A stretch of 64,000 nt of DNA from Cohnella faecalis (GTDB lineage Bacteria > Bacillota > Bacilli > Paenibacillales > Paenibacillaceae), in contig NZ_QXJM01000039.1 in assembly GCF_003570905.1 (NCBI RefSeq), positions 1,240,001 through 1,304,000 of the forward strand, in the 5' to 3' direction. The position numbers and the translations under genes are program-made. Under the pieces are notes generated by a model. That model did not search any database. It saw only the letters and a list, made by a program, of their open reading frames with translations, and had not been told where the DNA came from. This document shows positions 49,845 through 58,979 of the stretch, one piece after another (position 1 is the first letter of the stretch; each line of letters starts with the position of its first letter).

Positions 49845-50552
49845 CCCCGCTGATTGGTCGGAATGGCGGAGACGGCGGGTAACAATGGTACGCGGTCCCA
49901 CTGATTAGGCGGATCGGCGGCGATGGCGGGTAACAATGGTACGCGGTCCCACTGATTGGTCGGAATGGCGGCGGTGGCGAGGTAACAATGGTACGTCGTC
50001 CCACTGATTGGTCGGAATGGCGGCGTTGACGGGTAACAATGGTACGTCGTCCCACTGATTGAGCGGAATGGCGGCGATGGCGGGGTAACTATGGTACGTC
50101 GTCCCACTGATTGGTCGGAATGGCGGTGGTGGCGGGGTAACAATGGTACGTCGTCCCACTGATTGGTCGGAATGGCGGCGGTGGAGTAACAATGGTACGT
50201 CGTCCCACTGATTGAGCGGAATGGCAGCGATGGCGGGGTACAATGGTACGTCGTCCCACTTATTGGGCGGAATGGCGGCGGCGGTGGAGTAACAATGGTA
50301 CGTCGTCCCAGTGATTGGGAGGAATGGCGACGGTGGTGGAGTAACAATGGTACGTCGTCCCAGTGATTGAGCGGAATGGCGGCGATGGCGGGGGAACAAT
50401 GGTACGTAGTCCCACTTATTGGGCGGAATGGCGGCGCTGTTGGAGTAACAATGGTACGCGGTCCCGCTGATTGGGCGGAATGGCGGCGTTGACGGGTAAC
50501 AATGGTACGTCGTCACAGTGATTGGGAGGAATGGCGACAGTGGTGGTGGGGA
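49845..50552. repeat. Array of 13 degenerate units with 49-52 bp pitch
   Basis: The core AACAATGGTACGTCGTCCCA recurs with (A)ATGGTAC beginning at 49884, 49935, 49987, 50038, 50090, 50142, 50191, 50242, 50294, 50346, 50398, 50450 and 50501. Each unit continues with CTGATTGG and GGAATGGCGG and a short variable G-rich stretch. Part-units flank both ends. The pitch is usually 51 or 52, not a multiple of three, and the plus strand has stops in each unit, so it is not coding. It ends 26 bases before the promoter of the serC transcript. Confidence 0.9.
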
Positions 50553-50578
50553 CGATGACGTCTGAACTGTATAGCCTG

Positions 50579-50606
50579 TTGACAACCAGCGTTAAAGCTC
50601 TATAAT
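50579..50606 (+). promoter_or_regulatory. Sigma-A type promoter of serC-serS
   Basis: TTGACA at 50579-50584 and TATAAT at 50601-50606 are 16 bases apart, immediately downstream of the repeat array and upstream of the T-box leader. Confidence 0.75.
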
Positions 50607-50611
50607 GATAC

Positions 50612-50836
50612 CAAAGCTGTACATTCGGATCATGCCGATGATGAGAATCCAACTCGGAGGCGTTTTCGTCAAGAGCTTCCCGTTCGCGGGAAGCTTCCTA
50701 AGTTAACCGGCCCCGCCCGTTATCGCGGAACCAAGAGGACCTTGGCGCGCTTCGTTGCGCGGCTCGGTCAAGTTGGGTGGCACCGCGAGCAGAACGCTCC
50801 TCGTCCCAATCATAGGACGAGGAGCGTTCTTTGTTG
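50612..50836 (+). ncRNA. T-box leader, probably serine-specific
   Basis: The T-box sequence GGGTGGCACCGCG is at 50775-50787. A terminator stem follows, AGAACGCTCCTCGTC with its complement at 50791-50830. A GAATCCAAC near 50645-50655 offers TCC as a specifier codon followed by A, fitting serine. The downstream genes are serC and serS. Uncharged tRNA would bind the leader and prevent termination. The specifier choice is an inference. Confidence 0.85.
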
Positions 50837-50860
50837 TTTAAATTAGCGGAAAAGGACGGG

Positions 50861-51973
50861 ATGGAAATGAGCATGATCGAAGGAACGAAGAGGGCGTACA
50901 ATTTTAATCCGGGTCCGGCGGCTCTGCCGTTGGAAGTGCTGGAGCAAGCGCAAAAGGAGTTCGTCTCTTACGCCGGGCAGGGGATGTCGCTGTTGGAAAT
51001 GTCGCACCGGAGCAAGACAGTTGAGCGGCTGAACGAAGAGACTCAGGAGCTGCTGCTGGAGCTGCTCGGCATTCGAGCCGGGTATCGCGTTTTGTTCATG
51101 GGTGGAGGGGCGAGCATGCAGTTCGCCCTCGTGCCGACGAATTTGCTGGCGGAAAACAAGGTTGGCCGTTATGTCTTATCGGGCAGCTTTTCCGAGAAGG
51201 CGCTTGCCGAGGCGAAAGCCGTTGGAGCTGCGGAAGCGTTGGCGAGCGGCAAGGACTCGGGCTGGAGCCGGCTTCCCGATTTGGCGGGTATCGCGCCTAA
51301 GTCCGATACCGCATACGTCCATATAACGACGAACAACACAATCGAAGGCTCGCGGTTCAGCACGTTTCCCGATCTGGGGACGATCCCGCTCGTGGCCGAT
51401 ATGACGAGCGACATTTTGAGCAGGGAGCTGGATATGAAGAGATTCGCGCTGATTTACGCGGGCGCGCAGAAAAATCTCGGTCCGGCGGGCGTGACTGCCG
51501 TTATCTTGCGGGACGACCTGCTTGCCCAATGCTCCGCACGCAGCATTCCGACGATTTTTAATTACGCTGCGTATGCGCAGCATCGGTCGCTGTACAATAC
51601 GCCGCCGGTGCATGCTATCTATATGATGAAGCTCATGCTGGAATGGGCGAAAAATCAAGGCGGCGTCACTGCATTGGAAAAGCGTAACGCGTACAAGGCG
51701 GCTCTCCTCTACGAGGTCATCGACTCAAGCGGCGGCTTTTACGAGGGCATCGTGGAGAAGCTCTTTCGATCGGATATGAACGTCACGTGGCGGATGAAGG
51801 ACGAGGAGATGGAGAAAAGATTCGTTCGGGAATCGGAACGGAACGGCTTCGAAGGATTGGCCGGACATCGAAGCGTCGGAGGTTTGCGGGCATCGGCGTA
51901 TAACGCTGTAACCGTCGAGGCGTGCAAGGCTCTCGCCGACTTCATGCTGGATTTCGAAAAGCGGAACGGCTAG
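50861..51973 (+). CDS. serC: Phosphoserine aminotransferase
   Basis: This enzyme of about 370 residues makes phosphoserine from phosphohydroxypyruvate and glutamate, using pyridoxal phosphate. It shows YNFNPGPAALP at the start, LFMGGGASMQFA, and the cofactor lysine in YAGAQKNLGPAG. ATG 50861 is one of three close starts (50861, 50867, 50873). AAAAGGA fits the first two. It lies behind the T-box leader and 15 bases before serS. Confidence 0.92.
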   Translation: MEMSMIEGTKRAYNFNPGPAALPLEVLEQAQKEFVSYAGQGMSLLEMSHRSKTVERLNEETQELLLELLGIRAGYRVLFMGGGASMQFALVPTNLLAENKVGRYVLSGSFSEKALAEAKAVGAAEALASGKDSGWSRLPDLAGIAPKSDTAYVHITTNNTIEGSRFSTFPDLGTIPLVADMTSDILSRELDMKRFALIYAGAQKNLGPAGVTAVILRDDLLAQCSARSIPTIFNYAAYAQHRSLYNTPPVHAIYMMKLMLEWAKNQGGVTALEKRNAYKAALLYEVIDSSGGFYEGIVEKLFRSDMNVTWRMKDEEMEKRFVRESERNGFEGLAGHRSVGGLRASAYNAVTVEACKALADFMLDFEKRNG

Positions 51974-51988
51974 AGGAGAGACAAAAAA

Positions 51989-53275
51989 ATGTTGGATATT
52001 CGATATATTCGCGATAATGGCGAGCTGCTGCAGCGCACCGCCGACAAGAAGGGAATCGATGTCTCCATTCGGGAGCTTCTGGAGTTGGACGTTCGCCGCA
52101 GGCGGCTGCGGCAAGAAGCCGACGAGCTTCGCCGGGAGAGGAACCGTTTGTCCGAGGAAATCGGCCGATGGCTTCGCAGCGGCGAGCACAATCGGGGAGA
52201 AGAGGCGAAGCGGACGGTTAACGGAATGAATGAGCGGCTGGACGTCTGCGAAAAGGAATTGGAGGAGGTCGAGGCGCCGTATGAGCGTCTAATGCAGCTT
52301 GTGCCGAATCCCGTGTCGGAACAAACGCCTGACGGTCGTTCGGATGAGGACAATGTAGAAATCAAGCGGGTCGGGGAGCTGCCGGCGTTTGATTTCGAGC
52401 CGAAAGACCATGTGCAGCTAGGGGAAGAGCTCGGCATTCTCGATATTCCGAGAGCCGTCAAGCTGGCGGGAACGCGGAATTATGCGTTGAAGGGCGTCGG
52501 CTTTCATCTTCACCGAGCTGTGCAGCAGCTTGCTCTCGACGTGCTCGACAAGCGCGGGTACGTTCCGATGGATGTCCCGATGCTCGCTCGGGGAGAGGCG
52601 TTCAAGCATACCGGCTTTTTCCCGCTTGGTCGGGACCAGACGTTCGCGATCGAGGGCGAGGATCGCTACTTGATCGGAACCTCGGAGGTGAGCCTCGTGT
52701 CCTACTACGCGAACGAAATTATCGACCTGACCGAGCCCGTCCGACTGGCGGCCGCCTCGTCCTGCTTCCGCAGCGAAATCGGCTCCGCCGGGAGGGATGT
52801 GAGAGGATTGTATCGCGTCCACCAATTCGCGAAGGTCGAGCAGGTCGTCTTTTGCGCGAACGACCCCGAGCTGTCGGAGCGGATGCTGCAGGAGATGACC
52901 GCGAATGCGGAGGAGGTGCTGCGGCTGCTGGAGCTGCCCTACCGCGTCGTCTCCGTTTGCATCGGCGATATGTCGCAGAAGACGCACAAGCAATATGATA
53001 TCGAAACGTGGATGCCGAGTCGGCAAGCTTACGGCGAGACGCATTCGTCGTCGAACCTGCATGATTTTCAGGCGCGCCGGGCGAATATCCGTTATCGCGA
53101 TAACAACGGCAAGCTGCAATACTGTCATACGCTGAACAATACTGCCGTTGCGACGCCTCGCATCTTAATCCCGCTGCTGGAGAATCATCAGCGGGAGGAC
53201 GGTTCGGTCTATGTGCCGAAGGCGCTTCGTCCGTATATGGGGGGACTTGAGGAGATCCGCGCCCCCCGTTCTTAG
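51989..53275 (+). CDS. serS: Seryl-tRNA synthetase
   Basis: This 428-residue class II synthetase has an N-terminal coiled-coil arm (about residues 25-105). Motif 2 lies around FRSEIGSAGRDVRGLYRVHQF, and motif 3 is near the C-terminus with SSNLHDFQARR. GAGGAGAG precedes ATG 51989. Pairing serine synthesis with serine charging under one T-box gives a shared response to uncharged tRNA-Ser. Confidence 0.93.
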   Translation: MLDIRYIRDNGELLQRTADKKGIDVSIRELLELDVRRRRLRQEADELRRERNRLSEEIGRWLRSGEHNRGEEAKRTVNGMNERLDVCEKELEEVEAPYERLMQLVPNPVSEQTPDGRSDEDNVEIKRVGELPAFDFEPKDHVQLGEELGILDIPRAVKLAGTRNYALKGVGFHLHRAVQQLALDVLDKRGYVPMDVPMLARGEAFKHTGFFPLGRDQTFAIEGEDRYLIGTSEVSLVSYYANEIIDLTEPVRLAAASSCFRSEIGSAGRDVRGLYRVHQFAKVEQVVFCANDPELSERMLQEMTANAEEVLRLLELPYRVVSVCIGDMSQKTHKQYDIETWMPSRQAYGETHSSSNLHDFQARRANIRYRDNNGKLQYCHTLNNTAVATPRILIPLLENHQREDGSVYVPKALRPYMGGLEEIRAPRS

Positions 53276-53433
53276 GAAGGTTAGGCTGCCAACACGGCGT
53301 ATCGCTAATCGTTCGAATAAACTTGGATGGATGCTGAGAGTTTTCTTGCGCCTCGCTTGTTCCGCCAAGCGAATCGGATTATGATACTTTCATTACGGTC
53401 TGGCGCAGGCAGACATTCATCGAGGTGACGCGT

Positions 53434-53991
53434 ATGCAAGTCAATTACTGTTCATCGTGCGGAGCGGCAATGGAAGACAAGAATGTGGACGGAACCGTCC
53501 GCCGGGCGTGCACTCGTTGCGAATTCGTGCATTGGGGTAACTATAGCATCGGAGTCGGAGCGCTCGTCGTCAAGGAAGGCAAGCTGCTGCTCGTCCGACG
53601 CGCGCAGGAGCCGGGCAAAGGGTATTGGACGAATCCAGGCGGCTATATCGAGCAGCTCGAACCGATTCAAGCGACGGTCGAGCGCGAGGTTCTGGAGGAA
53701 TCCGGCGTGAGGGCAGCCGTGAAAGCCGTTCTGGCGCTTCGCGATCAGCCGAGATCGATTCATAACGTTTATATCGCTTTCGGAATGGAATACGAAGACG
53801 GGGAGCCGACTCCCGATGGCATAGAGGTCGACGGAGCCGGCTTTTTCAGCCCGGAGGAGATGGAAACGATGAACGTGGCGCCCTTCACCCGCTGGCTTGT
53901 CGACGTTGCCGTGAACGGTCGCTCCGAAGGGTTGACGCAGGACGCGGAGCCGATCGTTCCGCTTGGCGGGTACGGACTGTTCCGAGCGTAA
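53434..53991 (+). CDS. Nudix hydrolase with N-terminal zinc ribbon
   Basis: This 185-residue protein starts with a CxxC...CxxC ribbon (YCSSCG and CTRCEF). Next comes a Nudix domain whose box runs from GGYIEQLE through VEREVLEESG at about residues 70-92. GAGGTGA precedes ATG 53434. The ribbon-Nudix layout resembles NudC-like or ADP-ribose-type hydrolases. The substrate cannot be fixed. Confidence 0.82.
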   Translation: MQVNYCSSCGAAMEDKNVDGTVRRACTRCEFVHWGNYSIGVGALVVKEGKLLLVRRAQEPGKGYWTNPGGYIEQLEPIQATVEREVLEESGVRAAVKAVLALRDQPRSIHNVYIAFGMEYEDGEPTPDGIEVDGAGFFSPEEMETMNVAPFTRWLVDVAVNGRSEGLTQDAEPIVPLGGYGLFRA

Positions 53992-54013
53992 CATCCCGGG
54001 AGGCGAATGAAGC

Positions 54014-54688
54014 ATGAGCGATAAGGAAGCGATCAAGCAGGCGATACTGGCGGCGCATCATTTCAGACATTCGACGAAGGCGTTCGATCCGGATAGACGC
54101 GTATCCGAGGACGATTTTCGGTTCATTCTGGAGACGGCCCGGATGTCTCCAAGCTCGGCCGGGTTCGAGCCGTGGAAGTTCGTCGTCGTTCAGAATGCGG
54201 TGCTGCGGGAGAGGCTGCGGCTAGTGTCGTGGGGCGCACAAAAGCAGCTCCCGACCGCCAGTCACTTCGTCATTATTCTTGCCAGGAGAAACGTTCGTTA
54301 CGACTCGCCGTATATCGAGGATTTGTTCAACAACGTCAAAAAAACGCCGCCCGACATTTTCGCCAAGATCCCGCAAATCTACAAGGATTTTCAGCAGTCG
54401 GACTTTCATCTGCTGGAAAGCGACAGAGCGCTGTTCGACTGGTCGTGCAAGCAGACGTATATCGCGCTTGCGAACATGATGACCGCAGCCGCTCAGATCG
54501 GTGTCGATTCATGCCCGATCGAAGGCTTCAGCTTTGACAAGGTTCACGCTATTCTAGAGGAAGAGGGGCTGCTCGAAGGCGGAAACCTGGACGTGTCTGT
54601 CATGGTCGCTTTCGGCTACCGGGCGCATGATCCGAAGCGTCCGAAGACGAGGCAAGAGCTGGAACGGATCGTAACGTGGATTCCATAA
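54014..54688 (+). CDS. NAD(P)H-dependent nitroreductase-family oxidoreductase
   Basis: This 224-residue flavoprotein has the FMN-binding RHSTKAFDP, SPSSAGFEPWKFVV, and a C-terminal GYRAHDPKRPKTR. It resembles NfsB/YfkO-type enzymes that reduce nitro compounds or quinones. GGGAGGCGA precedes ATG 54014. It lies 22 bases after the Nudix gene and is probably co-transcribed. Confidence 0.85.
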   Translation: MSDKEAIKQAILAAHHFRHSTKAFDPDRRVSEDDFRFILETARMSPSSAGFEPWKFVVVQNAVLRERLRLVSWGAQKQLPTASHFVIILARRNVRYDSPYIEDLFNNVKKTPPDIFAKIPQIYKDFQQSDFHLLESDRALFDWSCKQTYIALANMMTAAAQIGVDSCPIEGFSFDKVHAILEEEGLLEGGNLDVSVMVAFGYRAHDPKRPKTRQELERIVTWIP

Positions 54689-54704
54689 ATGTCGGAAAAA
54701 CAAA

Positions 54705-54745
54705 CAGAACTCCATTCCCGCCGCTAAGGGGGATGGAGTTCTGTT
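54705..54745. terminator. Bidirectional terminator
   Basis: CAGAACTCCAT and ATGGAGTTCTG form an 11-bp stem between two convergent genes. Confidence 0.8.
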
Positions 54746-54771
54746 CGTTTCTATGGGATGGATGCCGCGTC

Positions 54772-56244
54772 TTAAGCTGCTTTTTCCTTCTGCGGCTCTT
54801 CTTGCGGTTTCGTTTTCTTAATGAAGAACGCAAGCACTAGTGCGCCCACCGTCATCCACGTTGCGACTACGAAAGCGTGGTTGATGCCGTAGACGGTCGC
54901 TTGCTGGGCGATTTCCGCCATTTTGGCTTTGTCCGCCGGATCTACTTGTCCGGCGATAGCGAGCTCTTTGCCATGCGAAGCGGCTTTGTTCGTCATGAGA
55001 GTGACGAGAAGAGCCGTTCCGAGCGCGCCCGCGACGTTACGGAGCGTCTGCGACATCGCCGAGCCGTGCGCATTCAGTCGTTGCGGCAATTGATTCAAGC
55101 CGGCGGTCTGGATCGGCATCATTAGCAACGACATGCCGAACATCCGCAGCGTGTACATTACGATGAGAAACGAATAAGTCGTGTCGACGGTCAGCCTGCT
55201 GAACTCAAACGTCGTTACCGTCGTGATAATCAAACCGACGACGGATAGCCAACGAGCGCCGATTTTATCGAAAATGATGCCGGTGATCGGGGACATGATC
55301 CCCATAAGGATGGCACCGGGGAGCAGCAGCAGCCCGGATTCCACCGGCGTGAAGCCGCGAATGTTCTGCAAGTAAATCGGCAGCAGGATCATCCCCGAGA
55401 ACATCGCCATCGTAATAATGGCGTTGATTCCCGTCGTCAACGAGAACATGCTGTATTTGAACACGCGGAATTCCAACAGCGGCTTATCGGCTACAAGCTC
55501 GCGCCAGATGAACAGGACGAGCGAAAGCGTTCCGACGACTAAGCAAGTAATGACGACGGGGCTGTCCCAACCGGCGCTGCCGGCGTCGCTGAAGCCGTAC
55601 AACAATCCGCCGAATCCGATTGTGGAGAAGATAACGCCCAGCGTATCCAGCTTCGGCGAAGAAGTCTTGGTGACATTCTTCATGGAGAACGCGCCGAAGA
55701 TCAAGGAGATGATCGCTAACGGCAATACGATGTAGAAAAGGACGCGCCAAGAGTGATGCTCGACGACCCAGCCGGACAGCGTCGGACCGACGGCCGGTGC
55801 GAAAATCATGGCTATTCCCATGAGACCCATTGCTTTTCCTCGTTCGGATACGGGGAAAATCGTCAGCGTGACGATGGACATGAGCGGCATAAGAATGCCG
55901 GCTCCGGCAGCTTGAACGAGACGGCCGGTCATCAGGAAGCCAAAATTATAGGAAAGGGCGCAGATGATCGTGCCGATGGCGAACAGGCTCGTAGCGACCA
56001 GAAACAATTTTCGGGTCGTAAACCGGGCGATCAAGAAGGCGCTGACCGGAACGAGGACGCCGTTCACGAGCATGTACCCGTTGGACAGCCATTGAATCGT
56101 ATTTTCGTTGACGTTCAGATCTTTCATCATGACCGGGAGGGCGACGTTGAGCAAGGTTTGGCTAAGCAGGGCTACGAATGCCGCTATCATTAGCGCAGCC
56201 ATGATCGGTCCTCTTCGCAAGGCGGTTGTTGTCGGATTACTCAT
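54772..56244 (-). CDS. DHA2-family MFS drug exporter (EmrB/LmrB-like)
   Basis: This 490-residue antiporter has about 14 membrane segments, the SQTLLNVALP segment in TM1 and RLVQAAGAGILMPL in TM4. GAGAGGAAG precedes ATG 56244. It overlaps the MarR-type gene by eight bases and is surely controlled by it. The substrate is unknown. Confidence 0.87.
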   Translation of the reverse strand: MSNPTTTALRRGPIMAALMIAAFVALLSQTLLNVALPVMMKDLNVNENTIQWLSNGYMLVNGVLVPVSAFLIARFTTRKLFLVATSLFAIGTIICALSYNFGFLMTGRLVQAAGAGILMPLMSIVTLTIFPVSERGKAMGLMGIAMIFAPAVGPTLSGWVVEHHSWRVLFYIVLPLAIISLIFGAFSMKNVTKTSSPKLDTLGVIFSTIGFGGLLYGFSDAGSAGWDSPVVITCLVVGTLSLVLFIWRELVADKPLLEFRVFKYSMFSLTTGINAIITMAMFSGMILLPIYLQNIRGFTPVESGLLLLPGAILMGIMSPITGIIFDKIGARWLSVVGLIITTVTTFEFSRLTVDTTYSFLIVMYTLRMFGMSLLMMPIQTAGLNQLPQRLNAHGSAMSQTLRNVAGALGTALLVTLMTNKAASHGKELAIAGQVDPADKAKMAEIAQQATVYGINHAFVVATWMTVGALVLAFFIKKTKPQEEPQKEKAA

Positions 56245-56725
56245 GATTCGTTTCTTCCTCTCTGACTCGGTGCAAAATTTGAACGATCTGGTTATGAATG
56301 CGTTGCAAGTGAGCCTGGTCTTCCTCGGCCAGCTCCAGAAGGGGGGCAAGTCGTTCCAAACGGGTTTGGTGAGTTTGCTTCCACATATCATTGCCTTTGT
56401 CCGTTAACTTCAATATAACGTTGCGCCGATCGGTATCCGATCGTTCTCGCGATACCAAGTCCGCTTTAACCATCCGGTCGATGATTCCGCTGGTCGTGCT
56501 ATTCCCGAGATGAAGCTGCTCGGCCAATTCGGACAACCGGATTTCGGGGCAATTGTTCAAGATTCGGAGCACCATGAACTGAAGCGGCGTTACCCCGTGG
56601 TGTTGAGCGGCTTTTTGCATGCCCTGAAAAAAGGCTTGATTGACCTCGCGAAACGATTTGAAGATATCCAATACGCGCTGCTGGTCATCCACGGCGTTCC
56701 CAACTCCCTCTATTTTGTTTCTCAT
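56237..56725 (-). CDS. MarR-family repressor of the exporter
   Basis: This 162-residue winged-helix regulator contains LRILNNCPEIRLSELAEQL, STTSGIIDRMVKADLV and the wing RSDTDRRNVILKLTDKG. ATG 56725 overlaps a palindrome and has no ribosome site. GTG 56692, behind GAGGGAG, is an alternative start. It is expected to repress its own promoter and the exporter until a toxic ligand binds. Confidence 0.85.
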   Translation of the reverse strand: MRNKIEGVGNAVDDQQRVLDIFKSFREVNQAFFQGMQKAAQHHGVTPLQFMVLRILNNCPEIRLSELAEQLHLGNSTTSGIIDRMVKADLVSRERSDTDRRNVILKLTDKGNDMWKQTHQTRLERLAPLLELAEEDQAHLQRIHNQIVQILHRVREEETNHE

Positions 56726-56777
56726 ACAAATATTTCGTATGCGAAGTATTATAGATCGGTTGTTTTAGGAAAGTCAA
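56723..56777 (-). promoter_or_regulatory. MarR-exporter promoter with overlapping operator palindrome
   Basis: On the minus strand TTGACT (56777-56772) and TATAAT (56753-56748) are 18 bases apart. An inverted repeat CATAC...GTATG spans 56723-56741, covering the transcription start region and the ATG 56725. That is the expected place for an autorepressor site. Confidence 0.65.
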
Positions 56778-57054
56778 TCGATTCCTTTTATTCCAAAAGC
56801 ATTCTTTTGCGCATTGGACGAATATCCGTCACCTGCATCCGCATAGCATGGAACAAGAAATCCATGCGGCCGATCCGTCTAAAGGCGGTCGTTCGAGCGG
56901 AGAGGCGGGAAAAGCCGTGCGGCGAAGGTGGGGAAGGGGATTCGATCTGTCTCGTCGTATGCCGGCGCCGAGGGCCGCGCCCCGAAAATGGGGAGGAAGA
57001 CGCGGATTACCGTCCTCATTTCCTTCCGGGGGCGGGCAGGCGCCAAAGCGGTGG

Positions 57055-57821
57055 ATGGCGAGGAAGCCGCGCAGACGGTTCCGGAGGAAGCACGTACTTA
57101 TCGCGTTTCTGTTTTTTATTATGTTTGCTATCGTTCAAACGTTTGTTTTTTTCGATAGGGAGCTGCGCGAGCCGCTCCTGTTTTTGGCCAAAATCCGCAT
57201 TAATCAAATGGCGACGGAAGCGATTAACAAGGCGATTACGGAGGAAGTGGCTCAGGGAGCCGATGCCGGAAAGCTCATTCAATGGAAAATGAAGGACGAC
57301 GGAAAAATTTCGGGCTTTCTCATCGATTACCGCGAGCAGATGAAGGTTATCGCGCGTACGGTGGAGGTCGTGGATCGGGTGCTAAAAGAACAAGCAAGCG
57401 TACCGGAGCACATACCGATCGGTCACGCGTTGAACAGCCCTTTGTTATCGTCCTTCGGCCAAGCGTCTCCGTCAAATTCCATCCCGCAACGGCTGTCAAG
57501 GTAGACGTCGGAACCCGCCAGCAGAACGCGGGCATCAATATGCTGCTCGTCGAAGTGTACGTCCGTATCCGTACGGAGATTGCGGTCGTTATCCCGTTCG
57601 ATCAGGCGCCGGAAAGTATACAGACGGACATTCCGCTCTCCTACGCGCTAATTGTCGGCGATGTTCCCGCCTACTATTACGACAGCAGCGGCAATCCGGT
57701 CGGCAGCGATGCGGCGCGCGCGCCCGCGATTACTCTTCCTTCCAAGCCGGAAGGGGGCTCGTTCCCGTCGGCCGAAACGCCGACGCCGAAATCGGCCGAA
57801 GCGGGAACGAGCGGCCACTGA
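57055..57821 (+). CDS. yunB: Sporulation protein YunB (one-base frameshift)
   Basis: The joined 255-residue protein matches YunB in length and layout: a basic N-terminus (ARKPRRRFRRKH), one TM (about 15-35), then MATEAINKAITEEVAQG and a conserved VKVDVGTRQQNAGINMLLVEVYVRI. It is a mother-cell sporulation protein of unknown biochemical role. The frame breaks at GG 57,457 (expected FGPSVSVKFHP). ATG 57055 is preferred because it gives the family length; an in-frame ATG at 56848 would add 69 basic, Pro-rich residues. Confidence 0.8.
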
Positions 57822-57822
57822 T

Positions 57823-58886
57823 TTATTTTTGCCTGTCAACCTTGAGAGCTTTTTTCTCCGCGCTTTCCCACCGGTGAAGCATCGGGTACGGATCGAAAGC
57901 CCATTCCACGAGGCCCCTGTCGCGATAGACGCCATAATGGAGATGGGGCGGGAATTTTCCTTGCGTACCCGGCCGGCCGTAGCCCGAGCTGCCGACCCAT
58001 CCGATTACCTGGCCCGGACGAACGACATCTCCGGGCTTGATCGATTTCTCGTAGCCGGACAAATGAGCGTAGTAATGATACAGATTGTCCAAATCACGAA
58101 TGCCGATCCGCCAGCCCCGAAAGGATTCCAGCCCTTTACTTCGACGATGCCGAAGCAGGTGCTTCGGACCGGAACGCCATATCCGGCGAAAATGTCGGTT
58201 CCTTCGTGAATGCGGTATCCGCCCCAGCTTCGCCGATTTCCCCATGTGCTGCGATACGAGTAGACGCTGCTGACGGGAAGGGGAAACGCATGCTGCGTCA
58301 GTTCCAGCTTGCCGTAGGTTTGGTATATTTTTCTGAACTGTTCGACCCGCTGAACGGAGCGGGTATTCTGGTAATATTCCCACAGCCCGATTGCGAAATC
58401 GTCCTTGCCGTTCCCGTACTTAGCGATCTGCGAAGCGACCGAAAAAAGCAAGTCCGCGTCGTTGTCCCTGTCCGCGATTCCGTCCCCGGAGCCGTCGCGG
58501 CCGATCCCGTGAAAAAATCGGATTGATCCGGGCTTGGAGTCATCCGAATCGGGGTTCAACTCGCCGCTCCATCGCTCCTTCGGAATGAAAATTCCGGAAA
58601 TGGCGTCTTTTCGGATGGGTCTGGTGCGCGGATGAGCGCGGGCCATCGTTCTTTCGTATTGATCGATAGCGGCTAGCGTGCGCCAGTCCATACGGGTGGC
58701 AGAGCTTATACGGGCATACAGCTTCATTCGTTCGGCGAACGCGTCCGGCGGTTTTGGCGCGGCGGCGTGCGACGACGGAGCGGGACTCGATGCGACGGCA
58801 GCCAATGCGACAGCCGAGGCCGTTAAAATCGTTCGAATAAGCAAACCCGGCTGTCGGGCGAGATTCATCCACCATCGGATCAGCAA
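57823..58886 (-). CDS. lytH: LytH-like M23 peptidase (one-base frameshift)
   Basis: The joined protein is about 354 residues. A signal/TM region lies at the start, and an M23 (LytM) domain lies at the end with HEGTDIFA and HLHYGVYRD metal motifs. In Bacillus subtilis LytH (YunA) trims cortex or wall peptides in sporulation and sits beside yunB. The frame breaks near 58,120, where one extra A on the plus strand restores NPFRGWRIGIRDLDN. TTG 58886 follows AAGGAGG. It converges on yunB with a one-base gap. Confidence 0.82.
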
Positions 58887-58924
58887 GTTGGATCGCCTCC
58901 TTGCACCGTAGGTTTCGCAATAGA

Positions 58925-58952
58925 TTGGTTTTTATCCGAATCGTGCTATAAT
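58925..58952 (+). promoter_or_regulatory. Promoter of lipA
   Basis: TTGGTT and TATAAT are separated by 16 bases, 27 bases before the lipA ATG. Confidence 0.6.
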
Positions 58953-58979
58953 AAGGGAACGTGAAAGCGAGGGATATCG

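Noticed and set aside
49841-50652. Proline/threonine-rich proteins encoded on the minus strand of the second array
   Set aside because: The frames are open only because the unit lacks stops on that strand. The pitch is mostly 51-52 bp, so any protein repeat would shift frame from unit to unit, and no ribosome site or start fits.
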